Assembly: GCA_003176075.1 (NCBI GenBank)
Contig: PSRN01000108.1
Location: 1-14,243 of the forward strand
Length of the DNA stretch: 14,243 bases
From: Bdellovibrio sp.
GTDB taxonomy: Bacteria; Bdellovibrionota; Bdellovibrionia; Bdellovibrionales; Bdellovibrionaceae
Direction of reading: 5' to 3'
Each line of letters opens with the position of its first letter. The stretch's first letter is position 1. Position numbers and translations under genes: made by a program. Positions 7,327 through 14,243 of this stretch are shown here, one piece after another. The notes beneath the pieces were generated by a model that was not told the origin of the DNA, did no database searches, and saw only the letters and a list, made by a program, of their open reading frames with translations.

Positions 7327-7864
7327 AAGAAAAAATGGAATTATGGAACGCTGATCCGTCTGCCACAGACTTTTGAGGTGCAAGGTCATGATCAGTCAAG
7401 ATCCAGACAGGGAATTGGTAGCGACATATTTGCAGAATAAATGGAGCTCTCTAGGGATCAGGGTTTATCTGAAAAAGACAATAAAACGTGTTCTAATTGG
7501 GGATATCCTGAAGCACGGGACCTATGACGTGGCCGTTTTCGGATGGTCCCAACCCAAATTACAAATTAATAAAGATTTCTATCTGGCGACAAAAATTCCG
7601 TCGGAAAAAAATAACTGGTTGGGGAATAATTTCTCCCGATGGAGGAATTCCGTCGCGGATGAAGCCCTTAAGCGTGCCGACAACGAATTCGAAGAGAAAA
7701 AAGTGAAGGGATATTTGGCCGTTTTTCAGAAAGAATTTCGCCAAGATATTCCTTGGTTGCCGCTCTACTTTCAAAAGCGCTTTGTCGTTGTTCCAGCCGA
7801 AATTCGTAACTATCGAGTATTTCCGGATTGGGAGCCGGAAACGTATGACGTTGAAAATTGGTAA
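7327..7864 (+). pseudogene. C-terminal fragment of a family 5 (peptide/nickel-type) ABC solute-binding protein
   Basis: The longest frame, about 7373-7864, encodes 163 aa that resemble only the last third of SBP_bac_5 proteins such as DppA and OppA. The characteristic segments are ATYLQNKWSSLGIRVYLK, TYDVAVFGWS and the closing DIPWLPLYFQKRFVVVP. Complete members run to about 500 aa and begin with a signal peptide; neither is present. Upstream, the +1 frame at 7327-7380 reads WNYGTLIRLPQTFEV. That reading joins sensibly to KVMISQDPDREL if one base near 7381 is removed, which suggests a frameshift. A TAG at 7324 ends the similarity. The transporter's permeases and ATPases are absent. This is best read as a decayed gene remnant. 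Confidence 0.75.
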
Positions 7865-7868
7865 TCGG

Positions 7869-7907
7869 CAACGTGCAGTCGGCAAGGTAAGACAACGTGC
7901 AATCGGC
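7869..7907 (+). repeat. Short direct repeat CAACGTGCARTCGGC
   Basis: Two 15-base copies, differing at one position, lie at 7869-7883 and 7893-7907 (period 24). They sit just after the stop of the solute-binding-protein remnant and before its terminator. They may mark a small duplication at the edge of the toxin-antitoxin block. No function is claimed. Confidence 0.6.
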
Positions 7908-7927
7908 GCCAGGAGCTGGCTCTTTTT
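7908..7927 (+). terminator. Short Rho-independent terminator
   Basis: A perfect 5-bp stem (GCCAG, loop GAG, CTGGC) is followed by TCTTTTT. It lies 44 bases past the stop of the solute-binding-protein remnant and faces the convergent antitoxin gene. The stem is short, so efficiency is doubtful. Confidence 0.5.
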
Positions 7928-7936
7928 GCTATCGCC

Positions 7937-8239
7937 TCACGCAACGTCAACATTAAAATCAAGAGGCAGTCTTTCGGCCAATTCCATCAGCTTGTCCACT
8001 GTATAGAGATCAATGCGATATTTCACAATTTCGTTTATGCGAGATGGATCAACCTTCAACTTCTTTGCAAGCTTGACCTGAGATATCTTATGCTCCATCA
8101 AATAGACGACGAACTTTTCACACAACTTATATTTTACTCGGTCAGCTTTGGATGCGTTCTTTGGAAGCAGCCGAGAAGGCTCGACTTTAGAAAGTTTAGC
8201 GCGAACTGCCTTTAATTCCTTCTCACTAGGAAATCCCAT
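7937..8239 (-). CDS. XRE/HigA-like helix-turn-helix antitoxin
   Basis: This 100-aa protein is a likely antitoxin and autorepressor. A helix-turn-helix of the Cro/C1 type spans about residues 49-75 (HKISQVKLAKKLKVDPSRIN). It is followed by YTVDKLMELAERLPL, the pattern seen in HigA-like antitoxins. The ATG begins immediately after the TGA of the upstream gene with no gap. It is served by an unusually strong AGGAGGAGGAG, which also encodes the last Arg residues of that upstream protein. Toxin-first order matches higBA-type modules. Codon composition is AT-rich relative to nuo or recO, consistent with horizontal acquisition. The exact family cannot be named from sequence alone. Confidence 0.82.
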   Translation of the reverse strand: MGFPSEKELKAVRAKLSKVEPSRLLPKNASKADRVKYKLCEKFVVYLMEHKISQVKLAKKLKVDPSRINEIVKYRIDLYTVDKLMELAERLPLDFNVDVA

Positions 8240-8584
8240 TCAACTCCTCCTCCTATCTCGATAGGCATTGACCACACCAACGTAAATCGCATGGTTTTCC
8301 AGTAACCATATCAAACGGAATTGCCTTTGTCCCAATTCTATCAAAGTTGCAAAATAGGAATAGCGGCCAGTTGTCGATTCCGGCAATTCATTGCGACCAT
8401 TCAGTTCCTTCACCAACTCCAATATCAACTCATCATTCATATACCTCTGATGTTTTTCTTCGTAGTGTGGATCAATCACTACCTGAACGATCTGAATACC
8501 ATTTACGATGATTGGATCAATGGTGTACTTGCGCTGCTTAGGTTCCACGGTTACGAAAGTAGCACAGATTGCGAAATTTCGCAA
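8240..8584 (-). CDS. Putative toxin partner of the XRE antitoxin
   Basis: This small basic protein (114 aa from the longest start) lies directly upstream of, and abuts, an HTH antitoxin, so a type II toxin role is inferred mostly from context. The C-terminal half reads SYFATLIELGQRQFRLIW, then IYVGVVNAYRDRRRS. That strand pattern resembles RelE/ParE-like toxins, which end in a strand followed by basic residues. I cannot identify catalytic residues with certainty. The start is ambiguous. TTG 8584 has GGGAG eleven bases upstream but lies inside a perfect palindrome that looks like an operator. GTG 8548 gives a more natural N-terminus (MEPKQRKYTIDP, 102 aa) but lacks a ribosome site. I lean towards the GTG; the coordinates give the longest form. 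Confidence 0.68.
   Translation of the reverse strand: MRNFAICATFVTVEPKQRKYTIDPIIVNGIQIVQVVIDPHYEEKHQRYMNDELILELVKELNGRNELPESTTGRYSYFATLIELGQRQFRLIWLLENHAIYVGVVNAYRDRRRS
8244..8254 (-). promoter_or_regulatory. Strong antitoxin Shine-Dalgarno embedded in the toxin's last codons
   Basis: Read on the minus strand, AGGAGGAGGAG lies four to six bases before the antitoxin ATG at 8239. It encodes the Arg-Arg-Arg-Ser tail of the upstream protein. The two genes are therefore tightly coupled, and the site may favour an excess of antitoxin over toxin. Confidence 0.75.
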
Positions 8585-8585
8585 T
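8568..8585. promoter_or_regulatory. 18-bp perfect palindrome, candidate antitoxin operator
   Basis: ATTGCGAAATTTCGCAAT is a perfect inverted repeat at the 5' end of the toxin-antitoxin operon. XRE antitoxins normally bind such dyads to repress their own promoter. It overlaps the most upstream possible toxin start (TTG 8584), which argues that translation begins further downstream. Confidence 0.6.
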
Positions 8586-8614
8586 AATCACGTTTCTCCC
8601 AGGGACGCTGTTGG

Positions 8615-8627
8615 GTTGACTGTCAAC
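8615..8627. promoter_or_regulatory. Second 13-bp palindrome upstream of the toxin-antitoxin operon
   Basis: GTTGAC-T-GTCAAC is a perfect dyad 29 bases upstream of the first one. On the minus strand it contains TTGACA, a consensus -35 hexamer, but no matching -10 lies 16-18 bases further on. It could be a second operator or part of the toxin-antitoxin promoter. Confidence 0.4.
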
Positions 8628-8653
8628 TGCGGCTTAAGTCCTGCCGCTCCCTT

Positions 8654-8762
8654 TTGCATTGGAACAAGAAAACCAAATCATTAATCTATATAAAGCTCGG
8701 TTGTTGAAGCTCAGCCGTCAAGCTCAGCTCGCAAGTCCTCGATTTAGTCGTGGAGGTCGGCC
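8654..8762 (+). promoter_or_regulatory. Likely promoter and leader of the downstream envelope-protein gene
   Basis: An AT-rich segment includes TATATAA at 8687-8693, a plausible -10, with TTGCAT (8654) and TTGGAA (8659) as candidate -35 elements. The spacings (27 and 22 bases) are too long for the consensus, so this is tentative. The leader also holds a 9-bp direct repeat, AAGCTCAGC, at 8707 and 8720. A good GGAGG lies about seven bases before the ATG at 8763. Confidence 0.35.
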
Positions 8763-10172
8763 ATGAAACGCATCGTTCTGGGGTGTTTTTATTTATTTCT
8801 CGGTTCAAGGGTCACCGCCGAACCGGCGTCCACCGTGACGATTCCGATCAAGGAATATCTCGATTTGCGCAAGCAATCGGAAAAAGGTTCGATCACGACT
8901 CTGGAGGACACGCGCATCTGGGGCGAGTGGAAAAAGAAACTGCAGATCTCCTTCGCGGGTGCCACGTCCGGCAAGGCCGAACCGATCGCGGTCTTGCAGC
9001 AAACCCCCGGAGTCAGCCTGACTGGCTGCTCGGGTAGTGGAATTTTGAAAGCCGGCGACAACGACATTGAGTTGCTGCCACAGACGGCGCGTTTTAAGGT
9101 CACTTGCGAGTTGAACGTCAAGAATTGGGAAACTCTCACGCTCACGGTCCTCAATTCGTTATTTTTGAAAACGGAAGTGAAGGGCGTCGATCCGGTCGTG
9201 TCCGCGGACACGGTGGCGCAACGGCAAGTCAGCTTTCATCGGGCGGAAATCAAGCGGGAATTGGCCAGCGAACCGATCAACGAGGAGCCCTCCTTTCAGG
9301 CGCGGTATCAGATTTCCGCAATGCCGGAGGATACGAAGTATCAATATGTTTTCTTGGCCCACAACCCAAACCGCTCGCCCAAAACATTCGAGTTAAAATG
9401 GCAGAATGGAGAAGTCGTCAGTCACATCGATACGACCGACGCCTATGAGACGGTCGAAAAAGGCATCAACTTCAGGCTCGTACCCGGCCAAAACCGCATT
9501 CGCGTTACGGGGCGGTTTCCGGGTCACACGTTCAAGCCGCTTCTGCGTGGCAAAGGTCTCGAATATCTTTTGGTCGACAATCATCCTCTTCTGACCCTCG
9601 ATTTTAACGCCCGTGGCGGTTCCGCCGCCCACGCCGGCGGCGCGCGCCGGATTTCGATTCGTGACACCGGCATGTCTCCGAGTTTCGCGGGCGGGCGCGC
9701 ATTCCTGCTGTCAAAAGGCGATGAGTTCGCCTGGGAGAGCAAGCAGCTCGAAGTTTTTTCGGCGATGACCTTCGGGGCACTTAAGAAATCGAAAGTCATG
9801 GCGAAGGAGTATAGTGCGAACCCACCCCAGGTTGCGCAGGCGGAGGCATTGGAGTCGGAGGCATTGCAATCCGGCGCGGTGGCTGACTTTGAAGGCCGAG
9901 CCGACGGCACGGCACTCGAACCCCGGATCGCCGGCGATGCAAATACGTATCAAGGCTTGCCAGCCAAGATCGTGATTCCAAACGACGGTTCTGCCGTTTA
10001 TTTCAACGCTGGTTTATTGGATAACGCCGGCACCGTGCATCTGCGGTTCATCACCGCCGCCGATTGGTTCATTCGCATGATTTACGTTTTGCTGGTCGCC
10101 CTGCTCGCATGGAGTTTCTGGGCCGAGCGCGCCCGCATACGTATCTATCTTCACTTGAAGCAAAACTCCTGA
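8763..10172 (+). CDS. Exported membrane-anchored hypothetical protein
   Basis: This is an unrecognised 469-aa protein. It begins with a short signal peptide (MKRIVLGCFYLFLG, likely cut after VTA around residue 19). It ends with one transmembrane helix (about 436-454) followed by a basic tail (ERARIRIYLHLK). The expected topology is a large periplasmic part anchored in the inner membrane with the basic tail in the cytoplasm. A VLGC at residues 5-8 resembles a lipobox but is too close to the N-terminus. The periplasmic part is rich in beta-strand-like alternation, with repeated short hydrophobic strands between charged turns. Two cysteines, in LTGCSG and VTCEL, could pair. A GGAGG precedes the ATG. 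The gene stands alone and is followed by a strong terminator. Confidence 0.82.
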   Translation: MKRIVLGCFYLFLGSRVTAEPASTVTIPIKEYLDLRKQSEKGSITTLEDTRIWGEWKKKLQISFAGATSGKAEPIAVLQQTPGVSLTGCSGSGILKAGDNDIELLPQTARFKVTCELNVKNWETLTLTVLNSLFLKTEVKGVDPVVSADTVAQRQVSFHRAEIKRELASEPINEEPSFQARYQISAMPEDTKYQYVFLAHNPNRSPKTFELKWQNGEVVSHIDTTDAYETVEKGINFRLVPGQNRIRVTGRFPGHTFKPLLRGKGLEYLLVDNHPLLTLDFNARGGSAAHAGGARRISIRDTGMSPSFAGGRAFLLSKGDEFAWESKQLEVFSAMTFGALKKSKVMAKEYSANPPQVAQAEALESEALQSGAVADFEGRADGTALEPRIAGDANTYQGLPAKIVIPNDGSAVYFNAGLLDNAGTVHLRFITAADWFIRMIYVLLVALLAWSFWAERARIRIYLHLKQNS

Positions 10173-10178
10173 TGGAAG

Positions 10179-10209
10179 CGTGGGCGGCGAAGCCGCCACG
10201 GGTGTTTTT
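10179..10209 (+). terminator. Rho-independent terminator between convergent genes
   Basis: CGTGGGCGGC, loop GAA, and GCCGCCACG form a nine-pair GC-rich stem with one bulged G. It is followed by GGTGTTTTT. It starts seven bases past the stop of the + strand gene. It lacks a T-tract on the minus strand, so it mainly serves the upstream + strand gene. Confidence 0.8.
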
Positions 10210-10215
10210 GCGGCC

Positions 10216-10248
10216 CCTCGCCTCGCCTTGCCTCGCCTCGCCTCGCCT
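10216..10248. repeat. CCTCG pentamer microsatellite
   Basis: Six tandem CCTCG units, one of them CCTTG, plus a partial seventh fill the gap between the terminator and the stop codon of the convergent lipoprotein gene. It is non-coding and ends a few bases before the stop at 10255. Copy number may vary between strains through slippage. Confidence 0.85.
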
Positions 10249-10254
10249 GAAGAA

Positions 10255-11592
10255 CTACCAGGCTCGGCTGAGAGCCGACACACTCAAATCCTCGGAAGAC
10301 AGTCCGGAGTTGATCTTAACGTCTGAAATATCAATGATCGTTCCACGGTTGTTTTTCAAGTTTTGCACGGCGATGCGACCGGGCCGCCAGATTTTGCCGA
10401 CTCTGTAGTAGTTTGAGAACTCGATTGTCTTCACCTTTTCGCCGGCGAGGTAATATTCAATTTGGATCGGCATTTCAGATTTGGGATCGATCCAAACAAG
10501 GGCCGACTCATAGGGACTTGAGCCGGTCGGGATTTGCACTTGGAACACGTCGTATTTTTTATTTTCGATGATTTCTGATCTCAACAGCGAAACATTCGAG
10601 CGTCGAATCACCGACGGGTTGAAATCCTCGTAGCGAAGTTCGGAACCCAGAATATAGCCCTTTTGATTGGCGACGATGACCTTTCGGGTTTGTTTGGAGG
10701 AGGGCAAGTACACCCATTGCTGATCCGCCTCTTTGGTTGTGACGAGAAGGACGCTGGAGCCCCGCAAGTCCGCGGGCTTCACCACTCGCGCCAACATGCG
10801 CTGGGCGCCGCCGTCGGCGGCCCGTTGGATGCGCAACTCCCGTCTTTTCTTACTTCCATCAGGCTCCAGGATGACCATTTGTACTTTTTCTTCCTCGTCC
10901 TTCGTTTCGAAGAGACGAAGAGCCTGCTTGAACCGTTGTTCCAACTGGGCCTTACTTTCTCTGGATGGTTTGCCAAAAAAGGTGGTTGTGGGTGGTGAGA
11001 TACTCGCGGGCGCTCGCTTGGGGCGAGGCGGTTCCGTCGGCACTTCCGCAGTGCCACGGGTGTTGAAATCCTCAAACAGATCTTTCTCGGGGTTGGCGCT
11101 GAAGGCATTGGCTTTTGGGGCCATGGAGTTTGAAGCCATAAAGTTTGAGGTCGCGCCGCCTTTTCTGGCACGTTTTGCAAGGTCATGATGGGTCGTTTCT
11201 TTGCCCACTCCTTCCCGAGCGGTTCGGGGCGCCTTCGAGTTGCTGACGGGGTGGGATGGTTCGGGGTGAGATTGCGTCTCCGCGGCTTGGTCGATATCGA
11301 GACGAAACCCCCGCGAGGCCAACAATTTGTTGATCCTTTCATTCTGTTGCCGCAATTCCTCTTTCATTCGGAAAACGGTCATTTCAATTTCAGCCTGAGC
11401 GTCCTGTGCCGCTTTGGCGGAATCCTCGGCTTGGGCTTGGGCGAAGCGCGCGTCGAGAACGGCTTTGCGAAGTTCATCGGGGGGAGCATTGGGCGCGTGG
11501 CCCTCACTGCCCGCCAGTTCCTTGATGCGGTTGCATCCCAGCAGGCTTATCCCCAAAATCAATAGAGAGGCCAGGTGTCGACAAATCCCCAT
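10255..11592 (-). CDS. Lipoprotein with N-terminal coiled coil and C-terminal LolA-like (TP0789-type) domain
   Basis: This 445-aa protein has a lipoprotein signal (hydrophobic core, then LLGC with Cys20), so it should be lipidated and envelope-anchored. Residues 40-92 form an Ala/Glu/Gln-rich coiled coil. A disordered Pro/Ser/Lys-rich linker runs to about 210. Residues 225-440 match the outer-membrane lipoprotein-sorting-like family. The recognisable points are MLARVVKPADLRGSSVLLV, QQWVYLPSSKQTRKV, GSELRYEDF (usually GSDFSYEDL) and the late IWRPGRIAV strand. Such domains often work beside envelope transporters or assembly factors. The ATG has AAAAGG only about one base away, which is unusual. 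The gene lies 60 bases after the TPR/beta-barrel gene in the same direction. Confidence 0.82.
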   Translation of the reverse strand: MGICRHLASLLILGISLLGCNRIKELAGSEGHAPNAPPDELRKAVLDARFAQAQAEDSAKAAQDAQAEIEMTVFRMKEELRQQNERINKLLASRGFRLDIDQAAETQSHPEPSHPVSNSKAPRTAREGVGKETTHHDLAKRARKGGATSNFMASNSMAPKANAFSANPEKDLFEDFNTRGTAEVPTEPPRPKRAPASISPPTTTFFGKPSRESKAQLEQRFKQALRLFETKDEEEKVQMVILEPDGSKKRRELRIQRAADGGAQRMLARVVKPADLRGSSVLLVTTKEADQQWVYLPSSKQTRKVIVANQKGYILGSELRYEDFNPSVIRRSNVSLLRSEIIENKKYDVFQVQIPTGSSPYESALVWIDPKSEMPIQIEYYLAGEKVKTIEFSNYYRVGKIWRPGRIAVQNLKNNRGTIIDISDVKINSGLSSEDLSVSALSRAW

Positions 11593-11652
11593 GCCTTTTG
11601 GTTCGGAAGAAACGTCGATAGGCTAAAGTCCAGTTCAAGGTTCCAGGTACTT

Positions 11653-13728
11653 TTAGAAACTCTGCAGCCACGCCAGGGATGTCGTCAGGGACCACCGGTC
11701 GTAAGTATAGTTGCTGATGGAAGACTGGTTGTGAGCAAAGTTGGCGCCCAAGTTCAGGGAAAGCACCTCAGTCAAAGGCGAGCGCAATCCCGTCGAGAAA
11801 CTGATGTTGTTGTCCGCCCGACCCGTCAGATGTTTCGGGTAATTGGAATTGAGAACTCCGAGACGATTCGTCCACAGTTTGTTGGTTCCCACCGGCGAAA
11901 AATAGCTTCCGGCCACGGTGACTTGGTTGTAGCTCTGGTTGTCGCCGATGGCTTGATTGTTGATAAAGCCAGCCTCGATGCCGCAGCCTGAACTTTTCTT
12001 GCTGTCCAGAAACAGCGTCTGAGTCGTGTAAAGGGTGAATTTGTTGGCTGTCAAATTGTCCGCGTCCGAGGGCGGAGTCGTCAGCGAGACATCGTGGCGG
12101 GCCTCCAGCGTAACCATGGAAAACCAAGAGTCACTGACGACAAAAGTTTGATCAAAGGCCAAGGCCGTTGAATTCAAGATGCTTTCGCGGCTCCCCACGC
12201 CGTCGGCGTTCATATGGATATCTTCAAAATAGGGAGTCAACCCCAGCATGTAGGGTTTGCCAAAGGCCTGCCCTTTCCAGCGGTAGGGCATCTTGATATC
12301 GATCACCAGGGGATCAAGATTTTGCAAAGTGGGATCCGCCTTGAAAGAATTGTCGGTGGAGTAAAAATCACTGATCGAAATAAGGCCGGAAAATTCATTT
12401 TTTGGCGTGTAAACCGCCCGGTATTCCACCGATCCGCCATAAACGCCCCGGAAGCCGGCGTGATCACTGGGCGCATTGGCCAGGTTCATCGCGAGGATAT
12501 TCGAATCGTAATTGATGCCGAGATTCGCTGAAACGATGAATTTCTTTTTTTGCATCTCTTGGAACTTCTGAATGTTGGCGACTTGTTCAATGTACGCTTC
12601 CGCCTGCTGGTCGATCTTAGGGTCCGAAGATGAATCAAGAACAAACTCGAAGAGGCCCTTGGCGGAATCGTAATGTTCTTTTTGATAATCGATCACGCCA
12701 GCGTAAAAAGCCGCCGCGGCACTTAGTTTTTTGTCGTTCTTGGATTTGACATCGAGAAATTCGCGATAGGCCGAATCAAAATCCTTAAGTTTCAAGTAAT
12801 CAAGACCCATAAAGAAATGTTTTTCCGTCGGGTCGACATCCTCCTTAACCATCTTGAGCATGACCAGCGAGGGATTGTACTTTTCATTTCTGTAAAGGGT
12901 GACTCCATACTGGAAGTTGTAATTTTGATTTTCAGGATCGAGCTCACTGGCCTTTTGAAAATTTTCTTCCGCTTCGGAAAATTTCTCTTGTTCATAAAGC
13001 TTCATGGCTTCGGTGGCCAGGCTCTTGGCTTGGGCAATTCGCTTGGCTTTTTCCACGGCGTCAAGGGCCGCCTGTTTTCGTAAAAGTTCAAGCTTTTTGT
13101 TCTTTTCCTCTTCTTCCAGCCTTTGCCGTTCCGTCTCGGCCTTTGCCCGCGCATCCAGTTGTTTTTTTTCTTCGGCGGCCAGCTGCGCTTGTTTTTGGGC
13201 TTCCATCGCGGCCCGGTCAACAATGGGTCTGCCCATGCCGGTCACCAAGAAATCCTGGTAGGCTTGGACAGCTTGGTCTTTCGTGTCGTACACCGAAATC
13301 GCTTGAATCGATTTGCCTTCCAGCCGCAGGAAGTAAGGCTTTCGTAACAGCTTTTCCTCGCTGATCAATTTTTCGATATCCTTCAATGAGCCTTTTTTCA
13401 TCAGCTCCCGGGGAGCGACAAAAACCTCCGGCGTGACTTCGGTCGGCGTGTTTTCCCCTGAGCCAAAACTGATCTGGTAATAGCCGACGAACAGGCCCGT
13501 GTTGGGACCGGTTTCAGACACTTCAATTTTGACCAGCTTTCCGGTCGCGGCATCGCGGATCAGCAGCATGGACGATTCAACTTTTTGAGGGTCCTTGTTC
13601 CACGCGTCCGAGTGGTAATCCACCCGGAGCGTTCGACGGGTGTCGAGCTTCAAATGACGTGCGTCTTCTTGCCCGAAGGCGGATTGGAAGAAAAATGAAA
13701 TGCAAGCAATGATGGGAAATAGTCTCAC
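11653..13728 (-). CDS. TPR protein with C-terminal outer-membrane beta-barrel
   Basis: This 691-aa exported protein has a signal peptide at 1-19 (cut near AFG/Q). An unrecognised beta-rich N-terminal domain covers 20-165 and includes SETGPNTGLFVGYYQISFG. A long charged helix covers about 172-235 (EEEEKNKKLELLRKQAALD). Degenerate TPR repeats follow at about 236-395, for example AMKLYEQEKFSEAEENFQKA and AGVIDYQKEHYDSAKGLFEF. From about 397, alternating amphipathic strands with aromatic girdles run to a terminal Phe, as in outer-membrane barrels. The start is GTG with a GAGGGGGG ribosome site about seven bases upstream. A protein that spans the periplasm and ends in a barrel suggests a scaffold or channel in an envelope machine. 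It is probably in an operon with the flanking minus-strand genes. Confidence 0.86.
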   Translation of the reverse strand: MRLFPIIACISFFFQSAFGQEDARHLKLDTRRTLRVDYHSDAWNKDPQKVESSMLLIRDAATGKLVKIEVSETGPNTGLFVGYYQISFGSGENTPTEVTPEVFVAPRELMKKGSLKDIEKLISEEKLLRKPYFLRLEGKSIQAISVYDTKDQAVQAYQDFLVTGMGRPIVDRAAMEAQKQAQLAAEEKKQLDARAKAETERQRLEEEEKNKKLELLRKQAALDAVEKAKRIAQAKSLATEAMKLYEQEKFSEAEENFQKASELDPENQNYNFQYGVTLYRNEKYNPSLVMLKMVKEDVDPTEKHFFMGLDYLKLKDFDSAYREFLDVKSKNDKKLSAAAAFYAGVIDYQKEHYDSAKGLFEFVLDSSSDPKIDQQAEAYIEQVANIQKFQEMQKKKFIVSANLGINYDSNILAMNLANAPSDHAGFRGVYGGSVEYRAVYTPKNEFSGLISISDFYSTDNSFKADPTLQNLDPLVIDIKMPYRWKGQAFGKPYMLGLTPYFEDIHMNADGVGSRESILNSTALAFDQTFVVSDSWFSMVTLEARHDVSLTTPPSDADNLTANKFTLYTTQTLFLDSKKSSGCGIEAGFINNQAIGDNQSYNQVTVAGSYFSPVGTNKLWTNRLGVLNSNYPKHLTGRADNNISFSTGLRSPLTEVLSLNLGANFAHNQSSISNYTYDRWSLTTSLAWLQSF

Positions 13729-13790
13729 GTGGGTCCCCCCTCAACTCATTTTGAGTATAAGAGAGACCCTCGAAACACTTTAGCAAAATC
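13729..13790 (-). promoter_or_regulatory. Short intergenic region with TATACT-like box and inverted repeat
   Basis: The minus strand carries TTATACT, a possible -10, but no -35 at normal spacing; TTGCTA is about 20 bases upstream. Partly overlapping it is an inverted repeat, ACTCA-TTT-TGAGT, at 13744-13756. It may be an internal promoter with an operator for the TPR/barrel gene. Read-through from the upstream gene is equally possible. Confidence 0.3.
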
Positions 13791-14243
13791 TTACTTGATA
13801 TTGATAATGACCCTGGACTTTAGATTGCTTTGAGTGGCGCTGTCCACAAAGGGGTTGGTCGTTGGAACGGCCACCGGTGGAGGAAGCGGCTGGAAATTAG
13901 TTACGGGTCGGGTGTCAGCTCCCGCAGTCGGCACGGTGATTTGCTTGGTCATGGATGAAGTGTCCAGATCCGCAGCGCCGATCATACTGAGGTCGGGGCG
14001 GGGAGCGGCAACTGCTGCCGGAGCACGACCGCCAGAGCTCGATGCTCCCAGGTCAGCCATTGAATCCGGTGCCATCGCCGGTGCCATTGACGGACCGGTG
14101 GGCCCGGCCATGGACGGAGCGCTGGCCCCAGCACTGGGCCCGTTGCCAGAAGCAGGCGGCGGCGGAGTGCCTCCTCCGCCAGCGCTGGGTGAGCTCGACT
14201 CCGGTGACACAGAGGGCGAGTTGGTTCCAGTCATGGCTGAAGG
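13791..14243 (-). CDS. C-terminal part of a low-complexity Pro/Ser/Ala/Gly-rich protein (runs off the window)
   Basis: The visible 150 codons are open to the window edge; they read PSA before the first Met at 14234, so the gene most likely continues. The sequence is low-complexity with Gly and Pro runs and irregular SMA/PSMAP repeats. It becomes more ordered only near the end (TNPFVDSATQSNLKSRVIINIK in part). There is no signal peptide at the internal Met, which supports a partial gene. Such tails occur in periplasm-spanning linkers of envelope proteins, but no domain can be named. It precedes the TPR/barrel gene by 62 bases in the same orientation. Confidence 0.65.
   Translation of the reverse strand, partial: PSAMTGTNSPSVSPESSSPSAGGGGTPPPPASGNGPSAGASAPSMAGPTGPSMAPAMAPDSMADLGASSSGGRAPAAVAAPRPDLSMIGAADLDTSSMTKQITVPTAGADTRPVTNFQPLPPPVAVPTTNPFVDSATQSNLKSRVIINIK

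Noticed and set aside
8763..8786. Lipobox (VLGC) in the 469-aa protein
   Set aside because: The Cys is at residue 8, leaving too short a hydrophobic region before it; a normal signal peptide cut after VTA fits better.
1..14243. tRNA, rRNA genes or a CRISPR array
   Set aside because: I saw no cloverleaf-like segments, rRNA-like stretches or regularly spaced repeats of 25-40 bases.

Overview
The window comes from a Gram-negative bacterium. It encodes subunits of a proton-pumping NADH dehydrogenase, a lipoprotein with a canonical lipobox, and a TPR protein that ends in an apparent outer-membrane beta-barrel with a terminal Phe. Base composition looks slightly above 50% GC by eye, with more AT-rich stretches around 3.2-4.4 kb and 7.3-8.7 kb. 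The style of the envelope proteins and the short, divergent RecO suggest a Bdellovibrionota or other delta-like lineage. That assignment is an inference, not something the sequence proves.

Region 1 (1-3172, + strand) is the end of a respiratory complex I operon. A compact nuoG is followed by nuoI, with no nuoH between them and no nuoJ after. A 16-bp tandem repeat carrying three successive ATGA start motifs sits at the nuoG/nuoI junction. An unrecognised 338-aa gene (called X here) overlaps the nuoI stop codon.

Region 2 (3173-6653) looks like an insertion between gene X and recO. It holds a secreted Cys-rich protein and, overlapping it, a 692-aa protein with a probable DUF1152-like core. It is bounded on the right by a frameshifted remnant of the 3' end of gene X. 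The ancestral order was therefore probably nuoG-nuoI-X-recO.

Region 3 (6646-8585) contains recO, a frameshifted C-terminal fragment of a family 5 solute-binding protein, and a toxin-antitoxin pair on the minus strand. The pair's shared leader carries two perfect palindromes. This is an accessory, partly decayed zone.

Region 4 (8586-14243) encodes envelope proteins. A signal-peptide protein with a C-terminal membrane anchor (+ strand) converges on a minus-strand group: a low-complexity protein running off the window, then the TPR plus beta-barrel protein, then a LolA-like lipoprotein. A Rho-independent terminator and a CCTCG pentamer array lie at the convergence point. The three minus-strand genes are closely spaced and plausibly form one envelope-associated operon. 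Their substrate or machine is not identifiable from sequence alone.
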